Shown: positions 9,364 to 17,853 of the stretch, piece after piece
Layout of the letters: each line of letters begins with the position of its first letter
Position numbering within the stretch: position 1 is the stretch's first letter
NCBI GenBank assembly: GCA_947166305.1
Contig: CAMVDV010000007.1
Span: forward strand, 20,982 to 84,981
DNA length: 64,000 nt
Direction: 5' to 3'
Source of the DNA: an uncultured Prevotellaceae bacterium
Lineage (GTDB): Bacteria; Bacteroidota; Bacteroidia; Bacteroidales; Bacteroidaceae
Translations under genes and position numbers: made by a program
The notes under the pieces: model-generated
Told to the model about the DNA's origin: nothing
Databases searched by the model: none
The model's input: the letters and a program-made list of their open reading frames with translations, nothing else

Positions 9364-9393
9364 GGCACGCATGGTAGCGCTACCATGCGTGCC
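9364..9393 (-). terminator. Perfect 30-bp palindrome, likely terminator of the minus-strand MFS operon
   Basis: GGCACGCATGGTAGC/GCTACCATGCGTGCC; minus-strand reading is followed by TTTTTTT. Confidence 0.8.
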
Positions 9394-9408
9394 TTTTCTA
9401 TAAACTTT

Positions 9409-9470
9409 GCCTGCGGCGATGTCTGTTTCAGCCTGTGGCGTTTGCCGACATCGCCTGCTGCGTTTCAAGC
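9409..9470. repeat. 22-bp-period array (degenerate)
   Basis: gcctgcggcgat at 9409, gcctgtggcgtt at 9431, gcctgctgcgtt at 9453: exact 22-bp phasing. Confidence 0.65.
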
Positions 9471-10622
9471 CTTGCCTCCCTTGAGCCAGAAGCCCAGCAA
9501 GTAGAGTATGCCGAGGGACAGGACAAGTATGGCTCCAACCTGGCCCGTGGCATCGCTTGCGAAGCCCATCAAGGGCGGGAATATCATGCCTCCCACGAGT
9601 CCCATGATGAGCAATCCGCTCACTTCGTTCTTCTTCTCCGGCGCTGCTTGCATGGCACGCGCAAAGATGATGCTGAAGGGATTGCCGTTGCCGAAGCCCA
9701 TCAAGGCCACGCTGGCATAGATGGCGGCCGTGCTCTGCCCGTAGATGAGGCCAACGACGGACACCACCATCATCAGAACGCTCACGAGCAGGAAGGTCCA
9801 GTCCTTGAGGAAACTCATGATGAAGCTGCCCGAGAAACTGCCAGCAGCCTTTGCCACGAAGTAGATTGTGCCGATGATGGCGGCCTCGTTCAAGTCGATG
9901 CCGGTGCGCTCCATCAGTATCTTCGGGGCGGTGATGCTCATGCCTACGTCGATACCGACATGGCAGATGATGGCCACAAAGCAGAGCAGGATGAATGAAT
10001 CCTTCAGCAAAGCGAAGGCTCCGGCAAACTGTTCGCCCACCGACTTCTGCTCTTGTGCGGCAGGCTGTTCGCTGATGCGAGTGCCGAAGAGCAGCAATGT
10101 GGTCAGAACTCCCACGCCCAGATAGATGGGATAAAGCACTCTCCAGCCGAAGCCGAAAGCATTCGTCGTAGCTCCCCACGAGGCGATGATGGGAGCAAGG
10201 AACGATGCGATGCTCTTGATGAACTGTCCGAAAGTCAAGGTGCTGGCTGATGCGCCGCCCTTCATCACCGTGTCAACCAACGGGTTCAGCGAGGTCTGCA
10301 TGATGGCGTTCCCTATGCCAAGAAGCGAGAACGAGAGCAGCAACATCGGAAAGCTCAGGGTGAACATGGGCACAACCATTGCAGCCAATGTCAGCACAAG
10401 GCTCAGCAGAACCGTGTTCTTGCGGCCGATCTTGTTCATGAGCAAGCTCGTGGGGATGCTGAAGATAAGGAACCAGAGGAACACAAGCGAGGCGAGAGTG
10501 TTGGCCAAAGAGTCCGAAAGGCTCAAGTCGGCCTTTACATAGTTGCTGGCAATCCCGACCATATCGACAAAGCCCATGGCGAAGAAGCACAGCATGACGG
10601 GGAGGAGTTTCTTGTAGTTCAT
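9465..10622 (-). CDS. Sugar MFS transporter
   Basis: MNYKKLLPVMLCFFAMGFVDMVGIASNYVKADLSLSDSLANTLASLVFLWF; 12 TM-like segments. Confidence 0.9.
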   Translation of the reverse strand: MNYKKLLPVMLCFFAMGFVDMVGIASNYVKADLSLSDSLANTLASLVFLWFLIFSIPTSLLMNKIGRKNTVLLSLVLTLAAMVVPMFTLSFPMLLLSFSLLGIGNAIMQTSLNPLVDTVMKGGASASTLTFGQFIKSIASFLAPIIASWGATTNAFGFGWRVLYPIYLGVGVLTTLLLFGTRISEQPAAQEQKSVGEQFAGAFALLKDSFILLCFVAIICHVGIDVGMSITAPKILMERTGIDLNEAAIIGTIYFVAKAAGSFSGSFIMSFLKDWTFLLVSVLMMVVSVVGLIYGQSTAAIYASVALMGFGNGNPFSIIFARAMQAAPEKKNEVSGLLIMGLVGGMIFPPLMGFASDATGQVGAILVLSLGILYLLGFWLKGGKA

Positions 10623-10702
10623 AGTGTCATTTACTATTTAACCATTTACCATTTACTATTTACCATTTTATTCCCCCTAAAGGGGGACAGGGGGTCTTCT
10701 TC

Positions 10703-11800
10703 TTATCTGTCCAGTTCGTTCAAGGCAAAAGCGTAGGCACCGTACATGATGGACGTGCTGGCACCGTTCTTGCTCAAGCCCACGCAGACGCTTCGCTGGC
10801 GAAGATAAGGCTGCACGTTGGCCGTGCGAGGCACGATGACGCTGTCCATGCCTAAAGAAAGGAACCACTGACGGTCGGCTGGGTCTTCCCAATTGTACGT
10901 CTCCATCTGCAGAATCGGGAAACGACTTCCGCCGAAAGTGCCCACGCTGCCATGCAAGGCGTCCATCACTCCGGGCAGGATGTACTTGCCTGCACCGGCC
11001 AGTCCGCCGCCAATGCTGACGATGCCGTCGGCAATGTCGAGGGCTGTGGCAATGGCTTCGCCTGCCACCTGACCAAGTTCGCGGAAGCTCTGACGTGCTG
11101 CGTCGGCGTTGCCCGGCTGCTCTCCCTCGGCAATGAGGAAGATGTCGTAGGGCGTCAGCTCGTCAACAGGCTCGTCTGAAAGCTCGTGATAGACACGGCG
11201 AACGGCACGGATGCTGACGCTTTCCTCTGCTATCAAGTCGGGATACTTGTTGTTTCTCATGCACCAAACGTCGCCGCCGCAGCCGTTGTCGCCTCGCAGC
11301 AAAGTGCCGTCGATGACGACTCCGCCGCCAAAACCTGTGCCGAGGGTGATGCCGATGAGATTCCTGTAGCGCCGCTGGTTGCCGGCTTCCTCGAGGGCAG
11401 CATTCACTTCGGGCAGCAATCCGGCAAGCGCTTCACCATAGGCAAAGAGGTTGCCATCGTTGTTGATGAAGACGGGCACTTTGAAGACGCTCTCGAGATA
11501 AGGCCCGAGTGCAATGCCGCCACGGAAGGCAGGGAAATTAGGCAAGTCGCCAATGATGCCGTGTTCGTAGTCGGCAGGGCCGGGGAAAGCAAAGCTGATG
11601 GCAGACGGTTTGCCCTTCATCTTCTTCAAGACGAGGCGGAAACCTTTCTCGAGCGTGTCGAGACAGCCTTCGATGTCGTCGCTGACGGCATCCAGGCGAA
11701 TGGGTTCTACAATCTCCTTGTATCCCTGCATGGCAGAGAATACGAAGTTCGTGCCGCCAGCATCAAGGGTCAGCACGATGCGGTTGTCGTTGGTATACAT
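10703..11800 (-). CDS. ROK-family sugar kinase
   Basis: LTLDAGGTNFVFSAM, GITLGTGFGGGVVIDGTLLRGDNGCGGD; likely start MYTNDNR at 11800. Confidence 0.9.
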   Translation of the reverse strand: MYTNDNRIVLTLDAGGTNFVFSAMQGYKEIVEPIRLDAVSDDIEGCLDTLEKGFRLVLKKMKGKPSAISFAFPGPADYEHGIIGDLPNFPAFRGGIALGPYLESVFKVPVFINNDGNLFAYGEALAGLLPEVNAALEEAGNQRRYRNLIGITLGTGFGGGVVIDGTLLRGDNGCGGDVWCMRNNKYPDLIAEESVSIRAVRRVYHELSDEPVDELTPYDIFLIAEGEQPGNADAARQSFRELGQVAGEAIATALDIADGIVSIGGGLAGAGKYILPGVMDALHGSVGTFGGSRFPILQMETYNWEDPADRQWFLSLGMDSVIVPRTANVQPYLRQRSVCVGLSKNGASTSIMYGAYAFALNELDR

Positions 11801-11843
11801 GGTTGTTGTTGTTATGGGTTCGTTATGATGTTGTTTCAACTTT

Positions 11844-11910
11844 CGTTATGACGTTATCTCGTTATGACGTTATCTCGAATTTCGTTATAACGTTATTTCG
11901 TTATGACGGG
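11844..11910. repeat. 8-bp word array CGTTATNN
   Basis: cgttatga cgttatct cgttatga cgttatct ... cgttataa cgttattt cgttatga. Confidence 0.85.
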
Positions 11911-11917
11911 GTTTGCC

Positions 11918-13735
11918 TTAAACTCTCACTGAGGCCTTGATGGTCATGCATTCTCCGCCGAGGGGTTTGATAACGTAGCGTCCCACGCAGGCCGGGATGA
12001 TGAAGGTCTCGGCATAATGTACTTCAAAGGGAGCAAATGCACCCGAAGGGCTTTCGACGACGGCTGCCTCACCGTCCACGAGGTTGAGGACGTTCACGCC
12101 GCCCTTCGTATCGTGTTCTACGGGACGGGAGAAGGTGTGACGCCGTGTCTCGATGAACTCGTTGGGATGCAAGCCGGTGCGTTCCTCCTTGATGCCTGGC
12201 TCTTCGTGGAGCACTTCGAAATGATTGGCAATCTCTCGCTTGACGAATGGCGTGGTGCGATTCCACTGGATGACGTGCTTGCCGCGCTCCACGTTGATGG
12301 GCCTCGGCTTGCCGTCAAGTCCGAGTCGTGCCCAGTCCCAAAGCTTGAAGGTGAAGATACTTGGCGTTGAGCTTATCTCGAGCACCATGCTGTTTGCACC
12401 GGAACAATGGATGGTGCCGGCAGGGATGAGGTAGTGGTCGTGCTTTTTGGCAGGCAGCTTGTTGACGTACTTCTCTGCGTCGAACAGAATTTCTCCCCTT
12501 TGTGCAGCTCGAAGGTCTTCTATCATCTGCACTTTGTCGATGCCTTCCTTCAGGCCGAGATAGACCACGGCATCTTCTCCGGCATCCAGGAGATAATAGC
12601 TTTCGTCCTGAGTATAGGGCAGACCGAACTCTTTGTAAGCAAACTCGTTGGTGGGATGCACCTGTAGGCTGAGGTTTCCTCCGCCGATGGTGTCGAGGAA
12701 GTCAAAGCGGATGGGGAACGACTTGCCGAATCGATGCCACACTTGTTCGCCGAGAAGCTGGTGAGCGTGAGCCAGCACGACGTCCTGCGAAGGCAGTTCG
12801 AAGAGCGTGCCGTCGCCTTCCAGATAGAGGCTGTTCTCCTCGGGCACACAGTCGAAGCACCAGCCATAGTTCACCTCCTCGCGTGGAAGGTCGCAGACTT
12901 CCTTCATCCATTGTCCGCCCCAAGGTGCGGGGTCGAAGAAGGGGACGACGCGGAAGGGCTTCTGCGACGTGCGTTCCAAGCCCTGACGCATCTGTCCGTC
13001 GGTGATCATCTTAGGTTCGTCGCGGCGGTTCGAGTCAATCCAGAACTGGATGCTTCCGCTTTGCATCAGCTCGTCCTTGTAGCGGTCCAGGATGTTCCAG
13101 TCGTTGAAGTAACCTCTCTTATATTGCACGGAGGGACTGTCGTCGCGATTGTCGATGCCGAGCGCCTTCACTTCGTGGCGACGGAAGCGCTGCTGAATCT
13201 CCCATCGCGCCATGTCGGCATAGACCGTAGGAAAGGTGAAATGAAAAGATGAAAATGTGGAATCGTGAAAATGTGATTTTTTGAATTTGTCAATTTGTGA
13301 AATTGTCAAATTGTCAAATCGTGAAATTGTCAAATCGTGTAGCTTCTGCGCGACAAAGGCAGCGCCCGAGCCGATGACGATGCAGGGCCTGTCATTATGA
13401 ATTGTAAGTTGTGAATTATGAATTGGCCCGAAGTACTCTTCCAGGCGAATGTTCGACATATATCCGAACAGCACGTCGTCGGTCATGAAGCGTTCCGTGA
13501 GCTGCCGAAGCTCCTGCTCCGGCCGCATCAGCGAGCGCGTGTCGATGATTTGACGTCCCGTCTTGCTGAAAGCTTCGATGAAGTCTTCTTCGTAAGTGCC
13601 GCTGTAGAGGTCGACGACCCACACGGGTTCGTCGGCCCAAGCTGCACTGAGCGTCTCGACGATGCTGTCCCAACCTCTGATTACCTTGCCCTCGATGTGC
13701 GTGGAGGGCTGCTTGTCGTAGTTGCTTTTTCTCAT
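11918..13735 (-). CDS. manA: Class I mannose-6-phosphate isomerase with long N-terminal region
   Basis: DTIGGGNLSLQVHPTNEFAYKEFGLPYTQDESYYLLDAG, GTIHCSGANSMVLEISSTPSIFTFKLWDW. Confidence 0.88.
   Translation of the reverse strand: MRKSNYDKQPSTHIEGKVIRGWDSIVETLSAAWADEPVWVVDLYSGTYEEDFIEAFSKTGRQIIDTRSLMRPEQELRQLTERFMTDDVLFGYMSNIRLEEYFGPIHNSQLTIHNDRPCIVIGSGAAFVAQKLHDLTISRFDNLTISQIDKFKKSHFHDSTFSSFHFTFPTVYADMARWEIQQRFRRHEVKALGIDNRDDSPSVQYKRGYFNDWNILDRYKDELMQSGSIQFWIDSNRRDEPKMITDGQMRQGLERTSQKPFRVVPFFDPAPWGGQWMKEVCDLPREEVNYGWCFDCVPEENSLYLEGDGTLFELPSQDVVLAHAHQLLGEQVWHRFGKSFPIRFDFLDTIGGGNLSLQVHPTNEFAYKEFGLPYTQDESYYLLDAGEDAVVYLGLKEGIDKVQMIEDLRAAQRGEILFDAEKYVNKLPAKKHDHYLIPAGTIHCSGANSMVLEISSTPSIFTFKLWDWARLGLDGKPRPINVERGKHVIQWNRTTPFVKREIANHFEVLHEEPGIKEERTGLHPNEFIETRRHTFSRPVEHDTKGGVNVLNLVDGEAAVVESPSGAFAPFEVHYAETFIIPACVGRYVIKPLGGECMTIKASVRV
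13234..13341. repeat. In-frame A/T-rich 8-bp word array inside manA
   Basis: gtcaattt gtgaaatt gtcaaatt gtcaaatc gtgaaatt gtcaaatc gtg, translated DLTISRFDNLTISQIDKF. Confidence 0.85.
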
Positions 13736-13847
13736 ACCTTATATATATATTGTGCCGCAAAGATAAAAAAAAACTCCCTCACCTGCAAGAGATGAGGAAG
13801 AAATGTGGTCAAATTTCATCTGAATTTGTCAGATTGACCGATTGGAA

Positions 13848-14309
13848 TCACTCCAGCCCGTGGATGGTCTCAGAGTTCTTGATGACCTCGATGTCATCCT
13901 TCTGCTGCTTGCGCTTTGGCACGAGCTGGAACGTTGCTTCCTGCCTGAGGTGCTTGAACCTGCTGCCCGGCGTCCATCGGATGTTGACATCCTTGATGTT
14001 CTGCGCAGAGAAGTCGTCCGTGGTGACAGCACCTTTCGTGTTGAGCTCCACATGGAAGTCGCCCAGGTCGCCGAGCTTCACCTTGTTGCCAGCCAGCATC
14101 TGCTCGCGCAGGCAGGCTACCGAGTCGGTCAGGACGCCCTTGATGGTTCCCTTCGAAAAGGGAGAGTTGTGGTCGGCAACGTGCTGGCAGAACGCGTCAA
14201 GGTCGAGAACCTCATCCACCTGTGCCGAGCCATAAGCCTTGGTCTCCTGAATTTGTGCCTTCTTCGTGCCAGGTTTTGAACTCATGATAACGATACTGTA
14301 CTTAATCAT
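13848..14309 (-). CDS. HU-family DNA-binding protein
   Basis: KGTIKGVLTDSVACLREQMLAGNKVKLGDLGDFHVELNTKGA, Bacteroidales HU-like; start codon uncertain. Confidence 0.85.
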   Translation of the reverse strand: MIKYSIVIMSSKPGTKKAQIQETKAYGSAQVDEVLDLDAFCQHVADHNSPFSKGTIKGVLTDSVACLREQMLAGNKVKLGDLGDFHVELNTKGAVTTDDFSAQNIKDVNIRWTPGSRFKHLRQEATFQLVPKRKQQKDDIEVIKNSETIHGLE

Positions 14310-14375
14310 AATGGTAGTGTTTTTAAGTGATTAATAATTAGTTGGTTGATGATTTTTGTGAGAAGAGCAGAAACT

Positions 14376-14441
14376 ACTCGTTAGTAAATGGCAAATTACT
14401 CGTTAGTAAATGACGAATTACTCGTTAGTAAATTGCTATCG
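14376..14441. repeat. 22-bp-period array, ACTCGTTAGTAAAT family
   Basis: ACTCGTTAGTAAATGGCAAATT / ACTCGTTAGTAAATGACGAATT / ACTCGTTAGTAAATTGCTATCG. Confidence 0.9.
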
Positions 14442-14804
14442 ATGCACAAGTAGCAGACAAACCATTCGTGCGAAGTCGGCCAGGCTCACACAGGCTTCGG
14501 ACTGTCTTTTGCAGTGCCCTCACGTTGTTATATACGGCATCACCCCCGTTTTGTTAACAGCAGAGGGCAGAAATTATTCAGAAAAAGGAGAAAAAGACGA
14601 ACAATTCGCCTTTTTTATCCCAAATCGTTCATTTGAATTACCTGGCAGGAGCGCTGACAGGCATCGTCAGCCTCGTGCTCGAAAAGAAAAAGAAGAACGG
14701 CAAGTGACCCAAGGGAACAAACGACCGTCCCCTGTGCGGCAGAAGCACTTCAGTTTTCTGACTCTATTTTTTCATTTTTCGTTTTTTATTTTTCATTTTT
14801 TTAG

Positions 14805-14812
14805 TAACTTTG
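14805..14812 (+). promoter_or_regulatory. Bacteroidales -7 promoter element
   Basis: TAACTTTG matches the TAnnTTTG consensus; about 340 nt upstream of the next ATG. Confidence 0.5.
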
Positions 14813-15150
14813 CCCACGGAAACAAGAAAAAGAACGGAAAACACGAAGGTCCTGCCCAGGGCAACCTCCAACGCAGAAAGTCATTGACAGACACAACATA
14901 TCATAAGCAGTAACGACTAAAACTTCAGAACAAGAAACAGACATCAGCGACAACAGTCAAGGCAGCAGGCCGCACCAGGTGCGCTGCGCCCCAAAGGGAC
15001 AATCAACAAACTTCTATTCATTCAATCAACAACCAACGGAGAAGCGCGTCCTGAAGTCCCGTTCGCAGTCTTATCGATAACCTGAGCTTTCTGCTCTTGT
15101 TCTCCTCTACAAAACAGAACATATCTATTTCACTTAATACTTTAATTGTA

Positions 15151-17763
15151 ATGAAAAAGGTTTTTTTACTATCTTCACTCCTATTTTGCTTCTTGGTGGC
15201 TAATGCACAGTTTAGCGGCAATGGTTCAGGAACATCAGCAGACCCGTATCAGATAACGAATGCAGACGAACTATCTGAAATGAGAAATGCTTTGTCTGCC
15301 TGCTATCAATTAATGAACGATATTGACCTGACTGAATGGATAGAAGAGAATAATCCTACACAAGGATGGAAGCCCATAGGCACTTCAAGCGCTCCTTTTC
15401 ATGGAATCCTTAATGGCGCAAATCATTCCATCAGAGGATTGTACATTAATCGTCCGAATGAAGATTATGTTGGATTACTCGGAGTATTTTATGCCCCCTA
15501 TGGTCAAGACAATGTTCCTACCATCTATAATCTAAACTTAGTCAAGCCCCGCATTACGGGGAAAAACGGTACTGGCGCGTTGGCTGGTGTTGCTGAGGGA
15601 GAAAGTAGTAACTCCCATTTTTACATTAATAAGATTACTGTCATAGAACCATCAATTGAAGGCAATGATTCTGTTGGTGGAGTTGTTGGGGCAATAAAGG
15701 CTTGTTTTTTAAATAACCTTTCCGTGATTAATCCCATGGTTGTTGGCAAGGGAAGCGCAGGTGGAATTGCAGGGTATTACAGATACGCAAGTTATGATTG
15801 GAGCAGTGAGGTAGCTAACTGTATTGTTAATGGAGGATGTGTGTCTGCCGAACAAACGAGTGGTGGAATTGTTGGCAAGGCCATCAATGGCACAGAATAC
15901 TCTCTTATTGCAACAATAAAAGGCAATTATTGCTCGTCGAAGGTTACAGGCTATTTGGCAGGAGGAATTGTCGGACAGGCTGATGGCTCGGGATATAAGT
16001 CATCAACATATGGGTCGACAGTGAAGGAATCGATTCCTAAAATCGATGATAATCATTTTGCCGGAAGTATAGAAGGAACACATGTAGGAGGTATCCTTGC
16101 CTCTTTGAAGGATAACAATTTAGCTTCGACTCTACATCTTAGGCGAAATATCTGTAGCGGTAAAATTTACGGGCTTCACACTTGCAATGGTATTGTCGGA
16201 GAAAGCACCTATGGAAATCCTCCTGCTCATTATTATGATGTTACCAATAACGTCAATGTCTCTGACACCATTTCTGTTTCCAAAGGACAAGTTAACCCTT
16301 ATCGTATCTCCAGTGATGAAAGGGTAAAATCTAATTATGGTCTTGCTACAACGATAATGGTGGCCCAAGGAAATGAGTACATGGTTTCAGAAGATAATGA
16401 ATTACAGGGAACCAGCTATGGAATGAGGACTTTAATGAGAAAATCTACTTACATAGGTTTTGGATTTGACTTCGATAGTCAATGGGCAATTAACGATGAG
16501 AAATCCTATCCATATAACATCAATCAATGTCCATACCCTATTATCACCTCATTCACTTGTGGAAAGAATTCTACAATCAGTGGAACTGCCGACAATCCTG
16601 AAGCCGCAATTGTTAACGGGCAGGTGTTTGTTATTTGCAATGGAGTATTATCAACGGGCATAGTCCAGGACGGAAAATGGCAGGTGGAATTAGGAGAAGT
16701 AGATTATGGAACAGAGGCACAAGTCTGTGTAATGACCAATAACTCGCAGCCCTCAATACTTTCTTCGGGAAAAGCGGGGATAAGTGGAGGAGACAACACG
16801 TCAATTCCTGATGAAGAGGACACCGATATTTCACAGCTTGACAATGTCATCTACCTTGAGAAGGCTGATCTGCAGGCTGGCAGTACTGCTACGCTTTCTT
16901 TCCGCATGAAGAACTCAGCTGCGATTCGCGGTTTCCAGTTCGACCTCTACTTACCCGATGGCGTGACAGTTGTAAAGAACAGCAAAAACAAGATTCAGGG
17001 GGCGTTGAGCAGCGGACGCTTGCCTGTGGACGACGAGCACACATTGACTTTAGTGGAGCAAGCCGACCATGCCATCCGTTTCCTCTGTAATTCGGAATAC
17101 GCAGAGACATTCACAGGCAACGAAGGCGAGATAGCTACCTTGCAGATACAAATTGACGAAGGGATGCCTAACGGCGATTATCCTTTTGTTATTAAAAATA
17201 TGAGCCTCAATGAGATCAATGCCAGCGTGTATTACAATCACAATTATGTGCAGACTTCATTAACGGTGCTCGGTGGAAAACAGTGTGCCAAGCCCACCAT
17301 CAGTTATGCTGGCGGGAAGCTGACGTTCACTTGCGAGACAGAAGGCGCAATATGCCACTCCACCATCACCGACACGGACATTGCATCCTACAGCGGCAAC
17401 GAGGTACAGTTGGGTGTGACGTACAATATCAGCGTCTATGCTACGAGGGAAGGTTACGCTGATAGCGAGGTGGCGACTGCTACGCTCTGCTGGATAGATG
17501 CCGAGCCAAGGACAGAAGGACTGGCAGAAGATGCCGTGACGGAAGTAAAAGCTCTGCCCGTACTCATTCAGACGCAAGGCGGCACTATCAGCGTCCGGGG
17601 CATCGACGACGGCATGGAAGTCTCTGCCTATAGCGTTGACGGTAAGAAGGAAGGCTTTGCCATCAGTGAGGCTGGCCTGGCTGTCGTCAATACGAACCTG
17701 ACCTCAGGCAGCATCGCCGTCATCAAGATAGGCGAGAAGGCTATCAAAGTTCAGATAAAGTAA
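15151..17763 (+). CDS. Secreted multidomain protein: GLUG-like repeats, cohesin-like domain, T9SS-like tail
   Basis: MKKVFLLSSLLFCFLVANAQ signal peptide at 15151; repeated GG(I/V)VG motifs; C-terminal LDNVIYLEKADLQAGSTATLSFRMKNSAAIRGFQFDLYLPDGV and GSIAVIKIGEKAIKVQIK. Confidence 0.75.
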   Translation: MKKVFLLSSLLFCFLVANAQFSGNGSGTSADPYQITNADELSEMRNALSACYQLMNDIDLTEWIEENNPTQGWKPIGTSSAPFHGILNGANHSIRGLYINRPNEDYVGLLGVFYAPYGQDNVPTIYNLNLVKPRITGKNGTGALAGVAEGESSNSHFYINKITVIEPSIEGNDSVGGVVGAIKACFLNNLSVINPMVVGKGSAGGIAGYYRYASYDWSSEVANCIVNGGCVSAEQTSGGIVGKAINGTEYSLIATIKGNYCSSKVTGYLAGGIVGQADGSGYKSSTYGSTVKESIPKIDDNHFAGSIEGTHVGGILASLKDNNLASTLHLRRNICSGKIYGLHTCNGIVGESTYGNPPAHYYDVTNNVNVSDTISVSKGQVNPYRISSDERVKSNYGLATTIMVAQGNEYMVSEDNELQGTSYGMRTLMRKSTYIGFGFDFDSQWAINDEKSYPYNINQCPYPIITSFTCGKNSTISGTADNPEAAIVNGQVFVICNGVLSTGIVQDGKWQVELGEVDYGTEAQVCVMTNNSQPSILSSGKAGISGGDNTSIPDEEDTDISQLDNVIYLEKADLQAGSTATLSFRMKNSAAIRGFQFDLYLPDGVTVVKNSKNKIQGALSSGRLPVDDEHTLTLVEQADHAIRFLCNSEYAETFTGNEGEIATLQIQIDEGMPNGDYPFVIKNMSLNEINASVYYNHNYVQTSLTVLGGKQCAKPTISYAGGKLTFTCETEGAICHSTITDTDIASYSGNEVQLGVTYNISVYATREGYADSEVATATLCWIDAEPRTEGLAEDAVTEVKALPVLIQTQGGTISVRGIDDGMEVSAYSVDGKKEGFAISEAGLAVVNTNLTSGSIAVIKIGEKAIKVQIK

Positions 17764-17784
17764 TGCTCTTATACAACAAATAAA

Positions 17785-17818
17785 AGAGAGGGCTGTTCTA
17801 TGTTGAACAGCCCTCTCT
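17785..17818. terminator. Strong hairpin between convergent genes
   Basis: AGAGAGGGCTGTTC-TATGTT-GAACAGCCCTCTCT, 14-bp perfect stem. Confidence 0.85.
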
Positions 17819-17853
17819 ACATTATTATATTATAGAACTATATTTAGACAAGA

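Noticed and set aside
14560-14707. Possible small-protein remnant NNSPFLSQIVHLNYLAGALTGIVSLVLEKKKKNGK
   Set aside because: Open frame lacks an ATG and a clear start; could be a decayed membrane peptide gene, but support is insufficient.
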